Assembly: GCA_030248295.1 (NCBI GenBank)
Contig: JASANH010001429.1
Span: 1-64,000, forward strand
DNA: 64,000 bases
Reading direction: 5' to 3'
Origin: Mesodorylaimus sp. YZB2_4
Lineage: Eukaryota; Nematoda; Enoplea; Dorylaimida; Dorylaimidae
Each line of letters begins with the position of its first letter. The first letter of the stretch is position 1. The position numbers were made by a program, and so were the translations under genes. The notes beneath the pieces are model-generated. The model was given only the letters and a program-made list of their open reading frames with translations. It ran no database searches and was not told the origin of the DNA. Positions 1-12,703 of the stretch are shown piece after piece.

Positions 1-1225
1 AGATGCCCTCAGATTGCCCTGGGGAAGCTGCATGTAGTCTCATAGGACTGCTTTTTTTAAAAAAAACATCGAGAACTCAGCACACAAAACTTTGAAAATG
101 GATCGCTGCCACAACTTGCCTCCGCCAACTGCACAGATTTTCGCCCCACACCATTTCTGACATGTTGCTGTGATATATTAACGATGAAATGAGCTCGACC
201 CCTCCAATTTGCTTATTTGCGCATAAATTTACGTGCCTTGGGTCTTCTTCATATGCTATAGAAAGCCTATCCTTTATTTGTACATTTAGGCATGGCTCAA
301 AATAGCAGTCACTCGCACGAGTTCCGTCGAACATTCTGGAGTAGTTGACTTCGGCGGAAGATGATTGCCTTCTCCCCATGTTTGTCTCAACGTGCGTTCG
401 AGTGTGCACGAAGTTCTCCAAATGTACCCGAACGTGCCTATTACATATGTTTACACATACGACGACGATCTTATCACTTCCCCTACGACGTGCGGCAAAC
501 ATTAGGTAAGTCCGATAATTATGTTGGGTATTACTCATTGCGTCATCGCTTTCGTAATGGAAATTCGGCTGTTTGCTAGAAACTGTACTCGTACTGTAAT
601 TATTGAAGCTTGGCAGGAAAGCTTGTTTTGGCCTCGTAAGTGCTTATAAATACGCGGGTAAGCGTCCGCTGATACGTAAACACTTTGTCTTGAACCAGAT
701 GTGGACATGTCGACGAAATCATCTGGCGCATCCATGTAATGACAAGCATACAGTATTCTCGAAAACAAGGGTTGATCATACAGAATGGGTGGCGGATCAG
801 AATTGTATCTCAAACGTATTCAACTTGAAGAAATCTTGCATTTTTATGCAAGGAGGTATCATTCTAGGGAAAGGTCATAATTTATGATTTGTCAGGGACT
901 TACAAGCAAAATCCATTTTGTAAAGCACAAAACCGATATATCACATCAGACTTACTGTACTCGTACTGTGGGAATTCTACCTGGGCGGGATCAGCAGGTG
1001 CGCAGTAGTTATCGATCGGATATCCATTGAAGGAGTTAAATTCCATGTTTTGTACTTTGCGACGGAAAAACATCGCTGGCCACCGGATCTGGGATTGGGG
1101 CAAGGAGAAGAAGCGATGTGAAAATCCTTCGCCAAGTCATTTTTAACCTGAGGCTCCGAGGAGAGACGTGAGAGTCTACCCAGTGTCCACGAATCGAAAT
1201 ATCCGCGTTGATCTTTCCTCGATTC
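1..1225. other. Upstream region of the ETS gene, no gene recognised
   Basis: Several reading frames of 60-150 codons are open here on both strands, but none shows a recognisable domain, signal peptide or splice-consistent neighbour. The stretch probably holds the promoter and 5' UTR of the ETS-type gene that begins downstream on the plus strand. I see no convincing TATA box. Confidence 0.4.
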
Positions 1226-4200
1226 ATGCTCAACAACTCATCTTTTACGGCTTCTTTTGGAGCTGATGAATGGATCGACCACCAGGAAACTTTAAGAAGG
1301 AGCGAAATGATGTGGGGTGACCAACAAAATTTTCAATCATTCGACTTTTCTCCCAACTTTGCAAATTCAAACGTCCCCATTGTTCCCTGTCAGCCGCTGG
1401 TCGCTGGTGACCATCACGGCAGGCAAAGACTACTTTTCCAAGGACATTTTCTTCAACCAAATCAAACCGCTACAAGACCCGCGATAAAATCATTCACGAC
1501 TGCATCGACTGGGCAAGAACCATTTTTGGGTGAGTAATTCATACATTAGCCTGAATTTCGTTCAAATACTGTTTATATGTTGGTTTTCACACAATTTCAT
1601 TACAATATGCTGTCGAGTGAGCCACTAATGACTTTTCTTGATGCTTCTCAAAGAATGCTTGTGGAGAAAACAATTCTGTGTTTGGAGAGTGTCATTTTGA
1701 TTATCTGAACTCTTTTCTGTCTGCTCTCCTTCTTTGCTGCAGTCGTCCTCGATTTCCGCACTCTGCACGCCCTACTAACGTTAGGTTCGCCTTGCGCACT
1801 GGTACCTAATTTTCTAGCACTTCAGAAAGCTGACACTTGCTTCATTTGTCCCCCCGTAAATTGTACCCGTCCTTGAGCCACGATGATCCCCTTGTCAATA
1901 ACATGCGATCGCGATTGGCGGCAGTAAGTTCAAGGATCAATCCTGTCCACAATGTGCCAGGATGACTTTAATTTAAAAAAGGTCGAAAAGATTTTGAATT
2001 TAAAAAACTCACCACTTCTGAAATAAAATAATTAATTTTTAAATCTGTTTTTAAAAAAACCAAAACCTCTCTGGGCGACTCCGAATTATGCTTAGTTTTT
2101 TTTTTCTACAGTAGAGCTACGAGTACTCTCATCCAATCTGATAGAGTTTTATTGACAATTTAACATTAAATTTGGACAGAAAACTACACTGATAGCAAAG
2201 TGCAAAAAAGCTTTAAAATCTGAAACAATAAAGAAGATAGATGACATGAAGAAAAACCAGAAAAGATGAAGAATCAAAAAATTTTCGTGAGCTAAACTTC
2301 TACAGTATCACAAAAATGGCCTTAGCGGAAATGCGAAAAATTAGGCAGCAGCTACCAAAAATACTGGTTCAGTTTTCCCTCGATGAACCCTTTATGGGCG
2401 GTTGGTTTTGTGATTGCATCAAAAGTTTGCCTGGATCAGCATGCAGGCCCAAGTCCTTTGACATCACCTCAAATAGTCATGAAAAACTGTTAGCATGGAA
2501 ATCATTATGTATATCTCCCACTTAGGGCCTGCTTCTTGTTTGGGTTAATACATGACGCTGAAGCTTGTGCTTTCTGGGTTTTGATAAGTCAAAGAAAGGC
2601 TGAATGCGCGCTGTCGTGGAAAAAGCTTGTTCACCTTTGATGAGAGTCAAGCCAAAAAGTATGTTAAAATGTGCCAATTCTGCTTCGAACGTCGTCCAAA
2701 TTAGGCTCTCAATTCCAAGTTATCAATGTATCAATTTTCCTGGAAAAAGTTTCCTGTTCCAAACCCACTTAAAATATGAATTTTCTTGAAATTTTTATGA
2801 CAGTTGTCTCCTTTTATTCGCTTGTGAAAGAGTAAGTGATTCAGGGCAAACGTTGCGTTACAAAGTGCATGCCATGCCAGTGCATGCATGCATAGTTTCA
2901 CGGGATCCATATGGGTCGTTCATTTTTGGAGAATTTCACAGTGAGCCGCTCACATTTTTTATGGAGAGAAGGACAAAAAACGAAATATATGTCTGTGCCA
3001 ATAATTCGAGAGTGTTATGAATATTTATGTGCCGCTTTGAAAATAGGGATGAAATGTTCCCTCGAATAGTTTCCCCTGCTAATCGTAGTCCACTGTTTCT
3101 CCTGCAATCGTTTAGCAGGAGGCACTGCATGCGTCGAATGCTTTTTTTGAAAAAAGTTTCTCTACTTTCCTGAAATTGTTTCAGCTCGAATGCCTATTTG
3201 ATAGGACAATTTTTCTTTAATTTGGCTGCTTAGCGATAGTTCGGTCATATTTTTGGAGAGTGTGTACAATGGCACGCCACAGCCTCTCATCTCATGCGTT
3301 TTGGATAGATTGCAGAAGAAAACATAAGAACTCTAAAAAAAATCTTGCTCAATTTTAAAAGGCTTGGTTGCTGTAAAAACAAGTTGAAATTTCGATTTAT
3401 GGCGACATATTCTATTGCCTAAATTTCACAGATCCACAACGGTTTTGATAAAGCGAAGGGAAGAAACCAAAAGCGTTAAATAAACCAATTCACTGAAAGT
3501 TTCAGTCTTTTGTTCGATATGTGTTTGGACGTACTATTCATTTATTTTCTCAACTTTATCTTCTTGATTAAATTTTTCTTAACTGTCGCAGTTGCTTCTG
3601 GATAGTTTATTGTTGCTTCTCAATTTTTAACTTCTATGTTGTTTATTATGCATTTGTTCCCTACTGTACTGAGATATTTTTATAAATGGGAAGAAAACAA
3701 GTCAGAAATATCAAAAAAACCAAAAATGTTAATTTTTAATTTTTTCGTTCATAAAAGTTTCTTCATGAAAGAAAAATAGCAGAAAAAAAAGTATTTTCCC
3801 AGCTACATATCTTACACCAATGTTTTAGGTATAACGAGGATAACCCTCTCTATTAGTTTCCTTTCTCCTTTTTATTTTTTCATTCATTCATTTGTTTATT
3901 CGATAGACAAACGCAGGATACGCACTTAAATTCCATGAAACAAGACACTTATTGGTACAGGACAATTTCAAAAACTTCTCACTTTCATACACCTTAAAAA
4001 ATAATTACTTGACGCCCACGCAGTTTCCTAAGAAATATCATTCCATAAATGAATAGCTGACCAAATAAAGCTCTGCCTATGAGCTTCAAAGTTCAGTCTG
4101 GGAACAACAACATGGTGCGGCTCACAAGTCCTGGCGCTAGCACGGCAAAAAGATTTGTGACTACTTTAAAAAATTCCATTGGTAAAATCCTGAAAACCGT

Positions 4201-7200
4201 GATAAAACTTATAGAACTGGCACACTTTCAAACTCTTTCTTCTGTTGTAAAGTGACGACCATCCAGATCTGACTAAGGCATCCTGATACGATATGCTAAA
4301 ATCATTCAGATAAAGCCTAAGAGCATAATGTTGCGCTCGTTCTAACTCGGCAATATCTTTCGACAACACTGGATCCCAGCACACTGAACCATACTCCCGA
4401 ACACTGCGAGTACAAGCTTCGTATACGAATCCAAACACCTTAGCATCACACTTTCTGCCAAGCTTTCTCCTTACAGCGCCAATCATATTAGACGCTTTAC
4501 GAACAGTGTTAGAAGTGTGCTCACTGCTTTCCTTCCTATGACACGGGGCCCTATATTTTTCTCGAACAGCTCCCCCTCCAAGAACCCATTTACGAAATTA
4601 AACGATTTCCTTTCAAACAGTTTGCCTGGGGCCATTTCGTACACGCGGAGCTGCACATGTTTGGCCCAGCTCGTGATCTGTTTCCCTTGTTGTTGTTGTT
4701 CGATTGGTGCCTCATTCAAACACTGATCCCGTGAACCCACCGAGACACCTTCACTCTGGTAGTCTACTCTAAAGTACTTCCCAGGGTTACTATGATACGC
4801 CAATATTCAGCTAGACGCAAATAGATTTTTTTTGAAAAAACTTGTGTTTTTTTCAAAAAACACACACACACAAACATATTGTACCTTTCAATCTTAGTAC
4901 CATTAATTTCTTTTGACTAATTTCTTTACTAAGAACAGATATTAAGGACGAAAAAGTGACCTTCGCTGATTTGCTTAAAATGTTGTGAATTAGGTGCTGG
5001 TTTCAAGGAACAAAGTTCCGATTTAAAAAAAACAATTCTGACCTCGTATTCATCGCATCGCTGTTCAATTTGTTTTCCTGGATCCATGTTACTGTACATA
5101 TCCCTGTTATGGATGTGATCAAGAAAACCATCTTATTTAGATCCCTTTCTTTCGAAGACATCAAGTCAAATTGTTTTCCTAGGTCATGATCTCGCTAATG
5201 CTCGCACTTTCATATTGTTATAATTCGATCTGATGAAAAACAGGGTCAAAGGGGGAAAAATAAGCTTATCTTTCAATAAGTGGAAATCAGCTAAGTAATC
5301 AAGTACCCCACATTCCTTCTATTTAGACATGAACTCACCTAATTTTCCCTCAAATAGTTCCCCCTTTAACCAAGCCTCAAAAAGAGTCCCCCCGTAAAAG
5401 GATCTGTGGTTCAGTTGCACTTTTTGAAGAGCCTGTGCAACAGCCCGCCGTGTACTGTGCGCAATTTTATGCACCGTGATTTTTCTCAGTGAAGAGGAAT
5501 GCGATAATGTTCGCTCGCTTTCATTCAATATGAATGATTTGGACACCAAAAGCTCCGTTCCTTTGACGAATTGGGTTTCCTCATCTCGTGGGAGTAATAT
5601 TATGTCAGACCATCCAAGAATTTCCGTGTTTGAGAGATTCATTGCGCATCGTTTGCTAATTTTTGGAATGAAATCAGATATTTATTACCTTGGAAAAAAT
5701 TCAGAAACCCGCTCGAAATTTCAATTCTCTTGTATTTAACGTAAATAAAAATCCTCATGGTACACAGTAAACTGACCACGCAAATTATAATCATGTGATC
5801 GTTCTACCGAATATTAGGTCATTCAGATATTATTCCAGTGCGGGTCTTGAAAAGTCGATGTTCCAGATCCATATAAACATTTTGGCGAAGTTCCGATTGG
5901 CTAAAAATGTAGCAAATGTCAAGCAATGATTTTGATTGTAAAAATAAAAATATTTTTAAAGATAAACTTCTTACAGTTTGATATTCAGTCGTGTAACGTT
6001 TCGTAAAAAGCTTCAAGATTGTTTTGAGTCATCCTGAAAGCAAATGTTCAAGCTGTACTATTTTAGGCTTTACCTCATTTTCTGACGATTTGGCGTGAGA
6101 TTTATGAAAGAAACTGTAGAATCCTGGTTCTCTTTTCACCACTCGCTACCATTTTCAGGCCCCTACACTTCAGCCCCGAGCGTATGTCGTTCGTTTCCAG
6201 CAGCATCGACGACTAACGATGAGCTTTTCGTCGATTCATATTACCCAGTTCCAGCATCGGTGTGCGCTCCCCACAGCCTGCTACCATTTCCACAAATTCC
6301 AGTCACTTACCAGTCGTTCCCGACGGTCACTCGTCCAAATTCGGCCTTATTTGGCAATCACTCCTCGGTCGAGTCCCTCGAGTGTCCGAATCGAAGCACA
6401 GTTGCGCATCCAGTTCTTCAGTATGGCTTACCTGCACCAATGTTCGGCAGTAGCGGAGCACAGTCCAGCACCAGCCGCGAGTTCGCTCGACATGCGCCCG
6501 CTTATCGATTAAATGAGAGCGGTATCTCGCACCATCATCAGTGGGATCATCAGACAGGACTCGAGGCATGCTCAGCTACTGGTAAAGTGCGTGGCGAGCA
6601 GCGAGAGCCAGCAAACTTGCCCTGTTCAAGTACCATCATCAACCCTCAACCGAGTAAGTTGGGCCATTGCTGGATGAATGTGCCTGCAACTCTTAATTGA
6701 GAATGAATAAAATTAAAACAAAGATAGAAACCAACTTTGCCCTAATTTGGATTTTTAGCAGCTAAGCTAATTCAATTGTGGCAGTTTCTTCTTGAATTAT
6801 TAATGAATAAAGAGTGCAAAGGAATGATTGCGTGGACAGGTCGGCAATGGGAATTCAGATTCATCGACAAACAAGAAGTCGCCAGATTGTGGGGCCTAAG
6901 GAAGAATAAACCCAAAGTAAGTGTGCGTAGTTTCTGCGTTCTGTACATTCGCTTGTGTGGCTTGTCGCTCCTGCTCTTCGGCGTGATATTGGTTGTAGAA
7001 AGTTTTTGACCACCCCAGATCACAGATCTTGCTGGCTTCCTATCACATTTACGGAGGATTCTCAAAGTAGAGGCAAAGCTGCCAGGCGGCATCCTTTTGC
7101 ACATGATAACAAATTTAGGTGGCAAGATGTGTACGACGACGGATGTGCTCGTCTCGTCGCCGGGAAAATCTCTTAATTATAGAAGTCGTTTTGGCGCGAG

Positions 7201-8573
7201 CACGAGTTGAGAAAGGATGTTATAAGGGGAATAAAAGGCTCGGGTCTTGTTGAGGACAGAAATACGTACATGTCTGCGTCAAAGCGAATGCCGTCTTATT
7301 CGCGCTAGTAATCGTGAACACGAAGTTTGGAAAGATATCACAAAAATCTATTGTTCTAAAGCAGCGATAAGAGCCCTTATTATAAGGAGACTGCAGCAGA
7401 TATTCTTCGCTGTTCTAGATTCGTTGAAGTGAGATTAGTTGGCGCGCAGAGGCACTAGAGGATTGTTTTCTTGTAAGACATACTTTGTCAATAATAAAGG
7501 CATGGCGCGAAGTATCAAGAATGGGAATTCGATTAGGAGGACACCACCTATGTGTAAGTGGAAACGGTTGATGAAAAAAACCTATGTTTACTTAAAGCCT
7601 TCCTCAAAGGGATATACAATTTTGACTGGTTTCTATGAAGGGGGATTTGTGGAGGGGTTTAAATTTTAAAAAATTAGCACGTAGGACTCCTTATTATTAC
7701 GACAAGAACATCGTTCACAAGTTTTGTGATAAAAGATTAACTTATCGTTTCACCATCGCATATTCACCGTTCGGAATATGGTCCAGACGTGAATAAATTT
7801 GGGTGAGGATTTGGGCGCCAATGCAAAAAAGATGCCACAGTTTGGCATAGACTGTCTTACTGCCTTCTTCTACACCAAGTATTTTTTTTTAATGTCAGCT
7901 TGGTGACTGTGGTGACGCAGCGTATGTTTAACAAGGTGGGGAAAATTATAGCGGGAAATTTAAAGATGCAATCCTAAAATTTTTTGCGCTTCGAAAACAT
8001 GAGGAGTTAATATTCATGACGTGAGACCATACTGCACCTGTTGGGTTGGTGTTTCACTGACGATGAGCCACTAGAAAAGAAGTTATGATATTTTGATGGC
8101 AGAATAGAAGTTATGATTGCTGCGCTGATTGTGAATTCAAGTGGTCTTTGTGTCGCGTGGTTTCACATTGGTCACTAATTCCGACTTGGTGGATTAGGAA
8201 ACTAATCGTATCAGGGCTGAGAGTCGACGTTGGGCTCACCCTTTTTGCTTATACGGAAATAATGCAACCCTAATGTGTATATTATTTGTGCAAATATTCA
8301 TACAGTACTGATGCACAGACTCCTTGTTACAAAGGGTCTCCTTGAACAGCCAGAAAATCTTGTTTTTCTTAAAGTCGATTGTCTTTTTAGATGAATTTTG
8401 AAAAGTTAGCACGTGGGATACGTTATTACTACGACAAGAACATCATTCACAAGTCCTTTAATAAAAGATTAACTTATCGTTTCGTGTGCGATATTGGAAG
8501 TGTAATCGGCAAGTCATTCGAGCAAGTGCATGCCGAAGTGGGAATCTCACCAGACATTGGCGATGACGGCTAA
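1226..8573 (+). CDS. ETS1/2-type (Pointed-like) transcription factor, 4 exons
   Basis: Exons are 1226-1529, 6159-6653, 6759-6916 and 8391-8573. All introns are GT-AG and phases match at each junction, giving 379 aa. The ETS domain is split over exons 3 and 4: LWQFLLELL, then [21 protein letters not shown], and the recognition helix [17 protein letters not shown] with both GGA-contacting Arg residues. After the domain, [10 protein letters not shown] and about 20 further residues parallel the C-terminal helices of ETS1/2, so this subfamily is favoured over ERG or GABPA. The N-terminal ~265 residues are Ser/Pro/His-rich without visible domains; no Pointed/SAM domain was found and might lie in an undetected exon of the 4.6-kb intron 1. 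The product should bind GGAA/T sites in the nucleus. Exons 2-4 are secure. Exon 1 rests on an ATG, an open frame, a GTGAGT donor and matching phase only. The frame extends upstream from a TTG, so the first ATG was chosen. Confidence 0.82.
1530..6158 (+). other. Long intron 1 of the ETS gene, mostly unannotated
   Basis: This 4.6-kb stretch lies between the proposed first and second ETS exons. It is AT-rich with homopolymer A/T runs and a short CA run near 4860. Apart from the LINE tail around 4.0-4.5 kb I recognise nothing coding. Phrases of the type TCAAATAGTTCCCC recur near 3060, 4610 and 5350 and may mark decayed copies of one repeat family. An additional ETS exon cannot be excluded. Confidence 0.4.
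4025..4500 (-). mobile_element. LINE (CR1/jockey-like) reverse transcriptase tail, 3' fragment
   Basis: Reading the minus strand from about 4500, the frame contains [15 protein letters not shown], then [10 protein letters not shown] followed by [13 protein letters not shown], and [20 protein letters not shown]. This pattern is typical of the C-terminal part of CR1/jockey-type non-LTR reverse transcriptases (SxVWDP, LExVQRxAAR, LxxRRxxxxL). After a stop near 4166 similarity continues in shifted frame with [13 protein letters not shown] and AIHLWNDI, the usual end of these ORFs. The catalytic RT core is absent, so this is a 5'-truncated, degenerate insertion in ETS intron 1. A 106-codon frame immediately upstream (4483-4803) may be further decayed ORF but is not recognisable. 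Confidence 0.72.
7659..7751 (+). pseudogene. Dead duplicate of the ETS recognition-helix exon
   Basis: Within intron 3 of the ETS gene, 93 bp match the start of exon 4 (8391-8483) at roughly 85 percent by eye. The in-frame reading keeps [11 protein letters not shown] and DKRLTYRF. The helix-3 segment reads RRTPYYY where the functional exon has RGIRYYY, replacing the second DNA-contacting Arg with Pro. No AG acceptor precedes it where exon 4 has TTTTTAG, and no donor follows the matched block. It is best read as a tandem exon duplication that has decayed, not an alternative exon. Confidence 0.75.
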
Positions 8574-10649
8574 AAGAAGACAAGACTGAAGATCTTTACT
8601 AAATCTGCGAATTTATGTTCTCTGTTTCTCTATGTTCTCTGTTAAGAGTAGCTTTATCTGCTACTTTCCCAAATTTTTTCAGTTTTCCTTCCCAAATTCT
8701 AATTTTTACGAGTAGGGACAGCCTTTTTCGAAATGATGGAGCGAAAAGTCGGAGAGCTGGGAAATGCTGTTATTCCAGTAGTGTGCTTCAACTCTCTTAA
8801 GTTTCTAGCTAGTGCTGAATTTCGGCCTCTTATTGTCGGGTCGCCTTAAAGGAAATTACTAGGAGGCGTTTTTTGGGACAGTTACACGGAGAGAAAGGGT
8901 GCACCCCGAGAGAGAGTATGGTAAAAACGCCGAGCAGGGTCACACAGGGCAGGTTGGGCGCTTAGAATAATGGCTAGCATTGAATGAAGCTGAATCATTG
9001 GTAGGGCGGGCATGAAATGAACGCAGAATAGTCGTTATTGCCGCTCTAACATTTCCTGTGACACTCATTCGCAGGCCGGTCCCTTTCATTTGCTTGTTTT
9101 TTTTCCTGCTGTCTAAACATGACGATGTACACGGTGATATCATAAAACATCACAAACACTGGCTCTTAGAGATCCTTGCCGATGTAATCTAGCCAAGTGT
9201 TTCAGTATCGACTGGCCTTCTGCCTTGTTATGCTCCGGTGCCAAAAGACTACAGTGAGTTGATTTCTAGACAGTTTAACTACAGTATTGTAAGCCATTTC
9301 TAATAAGAGAGGGAGGGGAGGGGGCAGCAACTCTGACTAGGGCAATAGCATTATTCATGCTAGGGGCGCCAATTTGGGTTGTCTGTTGCCAGCATAGCCG
9401 TTACCATGCCGTGCGCGGTTCACCGACGTCGTAGATGGGTGGTGCCAAGATGCCCTCGGCGTAGGTGCTCCTGCCGGAGACGTCAAGATCGCTCGTTATA
9501 TCACGACTTCTATTATGGCAATTTGGTTTGGAAGTTTCATGGAAACTGGGGCGACACGATTTGCTACCAACAAAAGTAAAAAGTACCAAATTGTTCTGTC
9601 CGTCTCTTGTCTTTTCAAAAATGGGATGACCTAATAAATGTGAAACGGCTGTAACTTAGATATAGCTTGCGAAGATCGAATCGATGATGTTGATGTTGAC
9701 GGAGGAATAACAAGATGGTCCCTAGGCACTGACATGCGTCAATGATAGAAAATTGGTGGGTTCGGAATTAGCCTATCATTATCTTTTCGAGCAAGTGTAG
9801 AATATTTCATATGACTTGGGGTAATTGTAGGCTGGCGCCCAGAATTGCTCGCACGAGAACAGATCTCTCACATCCCATTTCCGCTGCTCGCTCACAAGGC
9901 GATCCCAGGTGCGCTAGAAGGCTAGGTACGATGTACGGGACGCCGATGTTGAACCAAGTCGCTGCCATGAGGGGCTTTGCTAATGTGGAACAAACGAGCA
10001 ATCCCTCATTGCACAGCCGCCTCGCCTTCTTGACTAGGCGAGAAGGTTTAGACAAAGTTTCTGCGGAGTCTAGATACCGCAATAAAAAGGCTGCGACACT
10101 GGTCATTTGGTCGCAGCCGTGCGCTTATACATAACTGATTCCAAATTATAGTCCTGACATTTCAATTCTAAAAAGTTGCTGGTAGAGTTCTCAGGTTACC
10201 CTACCTCAAAACCAAGTGTCAACGATGGCAGAACAGATGTCTAAAACTAAGAGGGGAACTAATGTCCTGAAATCAACTACTTGAATCAGAATTCTTGCAA
10301 GCTCTATTAATTTTCTCTCAGTTTGAAACATGAAGAAATACACAGAAACATGATCGGAGATGAGCCCTGATATACTCGAGATGAAGTCCGACATGTCACG
10401 GCATATCATCCATTGTTTGATGGGCCCTGGTAGTGAAAGCAGGAACCATAAAAGTCGGAAAGCCTATGGCCATACGCCATGCGCTATGGAATGTTGCAAG
10501 TACTTTACGAATGGCTATTTGTTCTAATGTGACCTGTACAACATATAATCAAGAGTGAAATTATATTTCCCCAAAAATAAAAAAAACTCTGTTGATGAAA
10601 ATAAAAAAAACTCTGAAATGAAAAGCATTGATCATGCCAGCTATACCTG
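8574..10649. other. No gene recognised
   Basis: This stretch follows the ETS stop codon. Overlapping open frames on both strands at 9807-10134 (99 and 107 codons) share the same bases and show no domain or signal peptide. A purine-rich run of G/A lies around 9308-9325. Nothing else is supportable. Confidence 0.4.
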
Positions 10650-11030
10650 ATGCATATTTTCGAGTCGACTCTGGACCCTTACCAGGCAAGCCCCAGCCTC
10701 GACTCATCCTTCTCGCTAAAAGAACTCTGTTTAGGCGTGTACGCATTTGCCGCCCAGAAAAATGTTCCAGGAGTCGACAGTAATGCGACAGTTCCTGCTA
10801 TCGCGATTGCGGGTCTAGTATATCAAAAAGATGCGGGAACTCTTTATCATGACGAGGAAGGAAAAGCACTGGTAAAAGAGCCAGGAAGCTGGAACACATT
10901 GAAATTTGAAAAGGACGAAATCTTGCTGCTCATTCCCGCACTAGCGTTTTGGGGATGGCAACATGGCGTCTCTAGAACAAAAATCGTTCAGGCGATCGAT
11001 AAATATTTTGATCAGAAGATGAAAGAGTGA
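10650..11030 (+). CDS. Hypothetical protein or terminal exon, 126 codons
   Basis: An ATG-initiated frame of 126 codons with even composition and no low-complexity bias ends in a Lys-rich tail (DKYFDQKMKE). It contains GVYAFAAQKN and LLLIPALAFWGWQHGVS segments, moderately hydrophobic but not clearly transmembrane. I do not recognise the family. No signal peptide is seen, and it could equally be the last exon of a gene whose upstream exons I cannot identify. Its neighbours are repeats, so the context gives no help. It is listed because codon use looks protein-like and its only long overlapping frame (10972-11193 minus) covers just its end. Confidence 0.35.
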   Translation: MHIFESTLDPYQASPSLDSSFSLKELCLGVYAFAAQKNVPGVDSNATVPAIAIAGLVYQKDAGTLYHDEEGKALVKEPGSWNTLKFEKDEILLLIPALAFWGWQHGVSRTKIVQAIDKYFDQKMKE

Positions 11031-11329
11031 ATCCGTGAGTAGCGCCTATGTTTGGAGTGCACTTCATACGCGCCTGGCTTATGCTCACGAATGAGGACAA
11101 TAAAACTTGTTGATAGAGTGTTTCAGCTGATGTCCAAGACTCCGCTGGTGATGCCTGCCAACTATCGTATAAACTAAACTGGCTCATCTTCATTTCACTA
11201 GCTCAGATACAGGTCATACGAAAGGATATTATTTCTAAACTTCAAGGTAGATCTTCGCCCGTCTCGTCAGCTCGCTTGAAGCGAGAAACGTGAGCCAGGC
11301 TTTTCGGGATATTGTCAAGAGAATCCAAA

Positions 11330-12522
11330 CGTAGTAAGTCACAATGAAATGAAAAAATTTCCCCTCTCCTCAACCTTCTCTATTCCTAAGCCCTGACAGT
11401 GCTTAACGACTCTTGCAGCTGCCAGGCTGCTCCAGCATGGTGCCAGGTCACTCGATACGGGTGGCATGTGTGAGCTGAAATAGCCATACTGCAGTCTGCC
11501 TCCTCATGTTTGGCGCACTGCACATGCCAGACACTTCTGATATGTCCAGTTTGAATCTCAGTCACCCTGCTTACAATGTGCACTCGTACCCTGACCAGAC
11601 TTGCAGTCAACATAACCGACTGTCCAATTATCGAGCGAACAGCAGACTTACAAGACCCAGCAAAATACACTATGCCTAAACTCTGGGGAAATAAACACAT
11701 TATAAGTGCAAAGAGACATCTATAGTTCTGTCAATAGTAATGCGCGAGTATGGTTGTAGTAAACAGGTCCCTAGCTGTACGACTAAATTATCTACGATTA
11801 GTGCTCTAAAACCTTGGCGCTTGACGGACCCTAAGACCATTTGCCACATGCTGTGCAAGAAACTGTTCGCTGGGTCTCTACTGCAAGCACTAGGCGGAAT
11901 CAAAATGGTTTCATCGATGTCTCTAATTTTCCACATGCTCTTATGTAACATTACTGCTCACGCACATAGTGAACTTAAAAACAACCTATAAACGGTAGAC
12001 ACTTGTCATGGGACTTTCAGGAGCCTGTCAGGGTCAGATTCCTCAGGCGGAAAATGCGACTAAACACTCGAAGGAGGTTTTCTTCAAGAATTCAATGGTG
12101 GACAAATTAGTTTTCGCCAAAAACATGCGAGAAAACGTTTATAACTTTCGCATTCCGTCTCGTGCTCGACCCCAATTATTCCTGATCAGTGCTGACCTTG
12201 CATTTAATTACTTCTTCACATTTCCCTAAGACTGTTGTTTTTCGTAACTCAATCAAAAATTTTTTTAAAAATTTTACGTGCCTGCGCATCTTACTCGAAT
12301 TTATGTATCCTACTGTAAGTTTTTCTCAGTGAATTGTCGCTCATCCATGGTGTCGCTCACTCAAGCCACGCTGACCTTGGTCAATATTATGCACTGTCGC
12401 TCACTCATGGTGTCGCTCATCCATGTTGTCGCTCACCCATGGTTGGAGAAGGTTAGAGAACCTCAGGAATAGAGAAGGTTGTGGAGAGGGGAAATTTTTT
12501 CATATCATTGTGACTTACTACG
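11330..12522. repeat. 58-bp inverted repeat pair enclosing ~1.1 kb
   Basis: Bases 11330-11387 are the reverse complement of 12465-12522 with only two visible mismatches. Both arms contain AGAGGGGAAATTTTTTCAT when read in one orientation. The enclosed ~1.08 kb has open frames of 70-100 codons on both strands but no transposase motif. The arrangement fits a MITE or foldback element, or two oppositely inserted copies of a short repeat. No clear target-site duplication was found at the outer edges. Confidence 0.6.
12335..12442 (+). repeat. 16-bp minisatellite (TGTCGCTCAYYCATGG units)
   Basis: Five units beginning TGTCGCTCA start at 12335, 12351, 12395, 12411 and 12427. Most end in CATGG. Units two and three are separated by a 28-bp interruption. 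The array sits just inside the right arm of the 58-bp inverted repeat. Confidence 0.7.
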
Positions 12523-12703
12523 TTCGGGCTCTCTATTCCTAAGCAGCTAGGCCTTGGTGCGAGAAGGTGAATTGTGCTTAGTCATCTATTCAGTAGCAAC
12601 AAGCGATAAAACAGCTTTAGTGAAGATACCACTCTTTAATAAGGGTTTCAAGGCTTCGTGAGGCTAACCCGCCCCATACAGTCTGCAATAGTTCACTTTT
12701 CAG

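Noticed and set aside
77-538. 153-codon minus-strand frame at the window start
   Set aside because: The residue pattern looks random, with no hydrophobic core or domain, and no splice partner.
9807-10134. Overlapping 99- and 107-codon frames on both strands
   Set aside because: Both strands are open over the same bases, with no domain, signal peptide or splice context.
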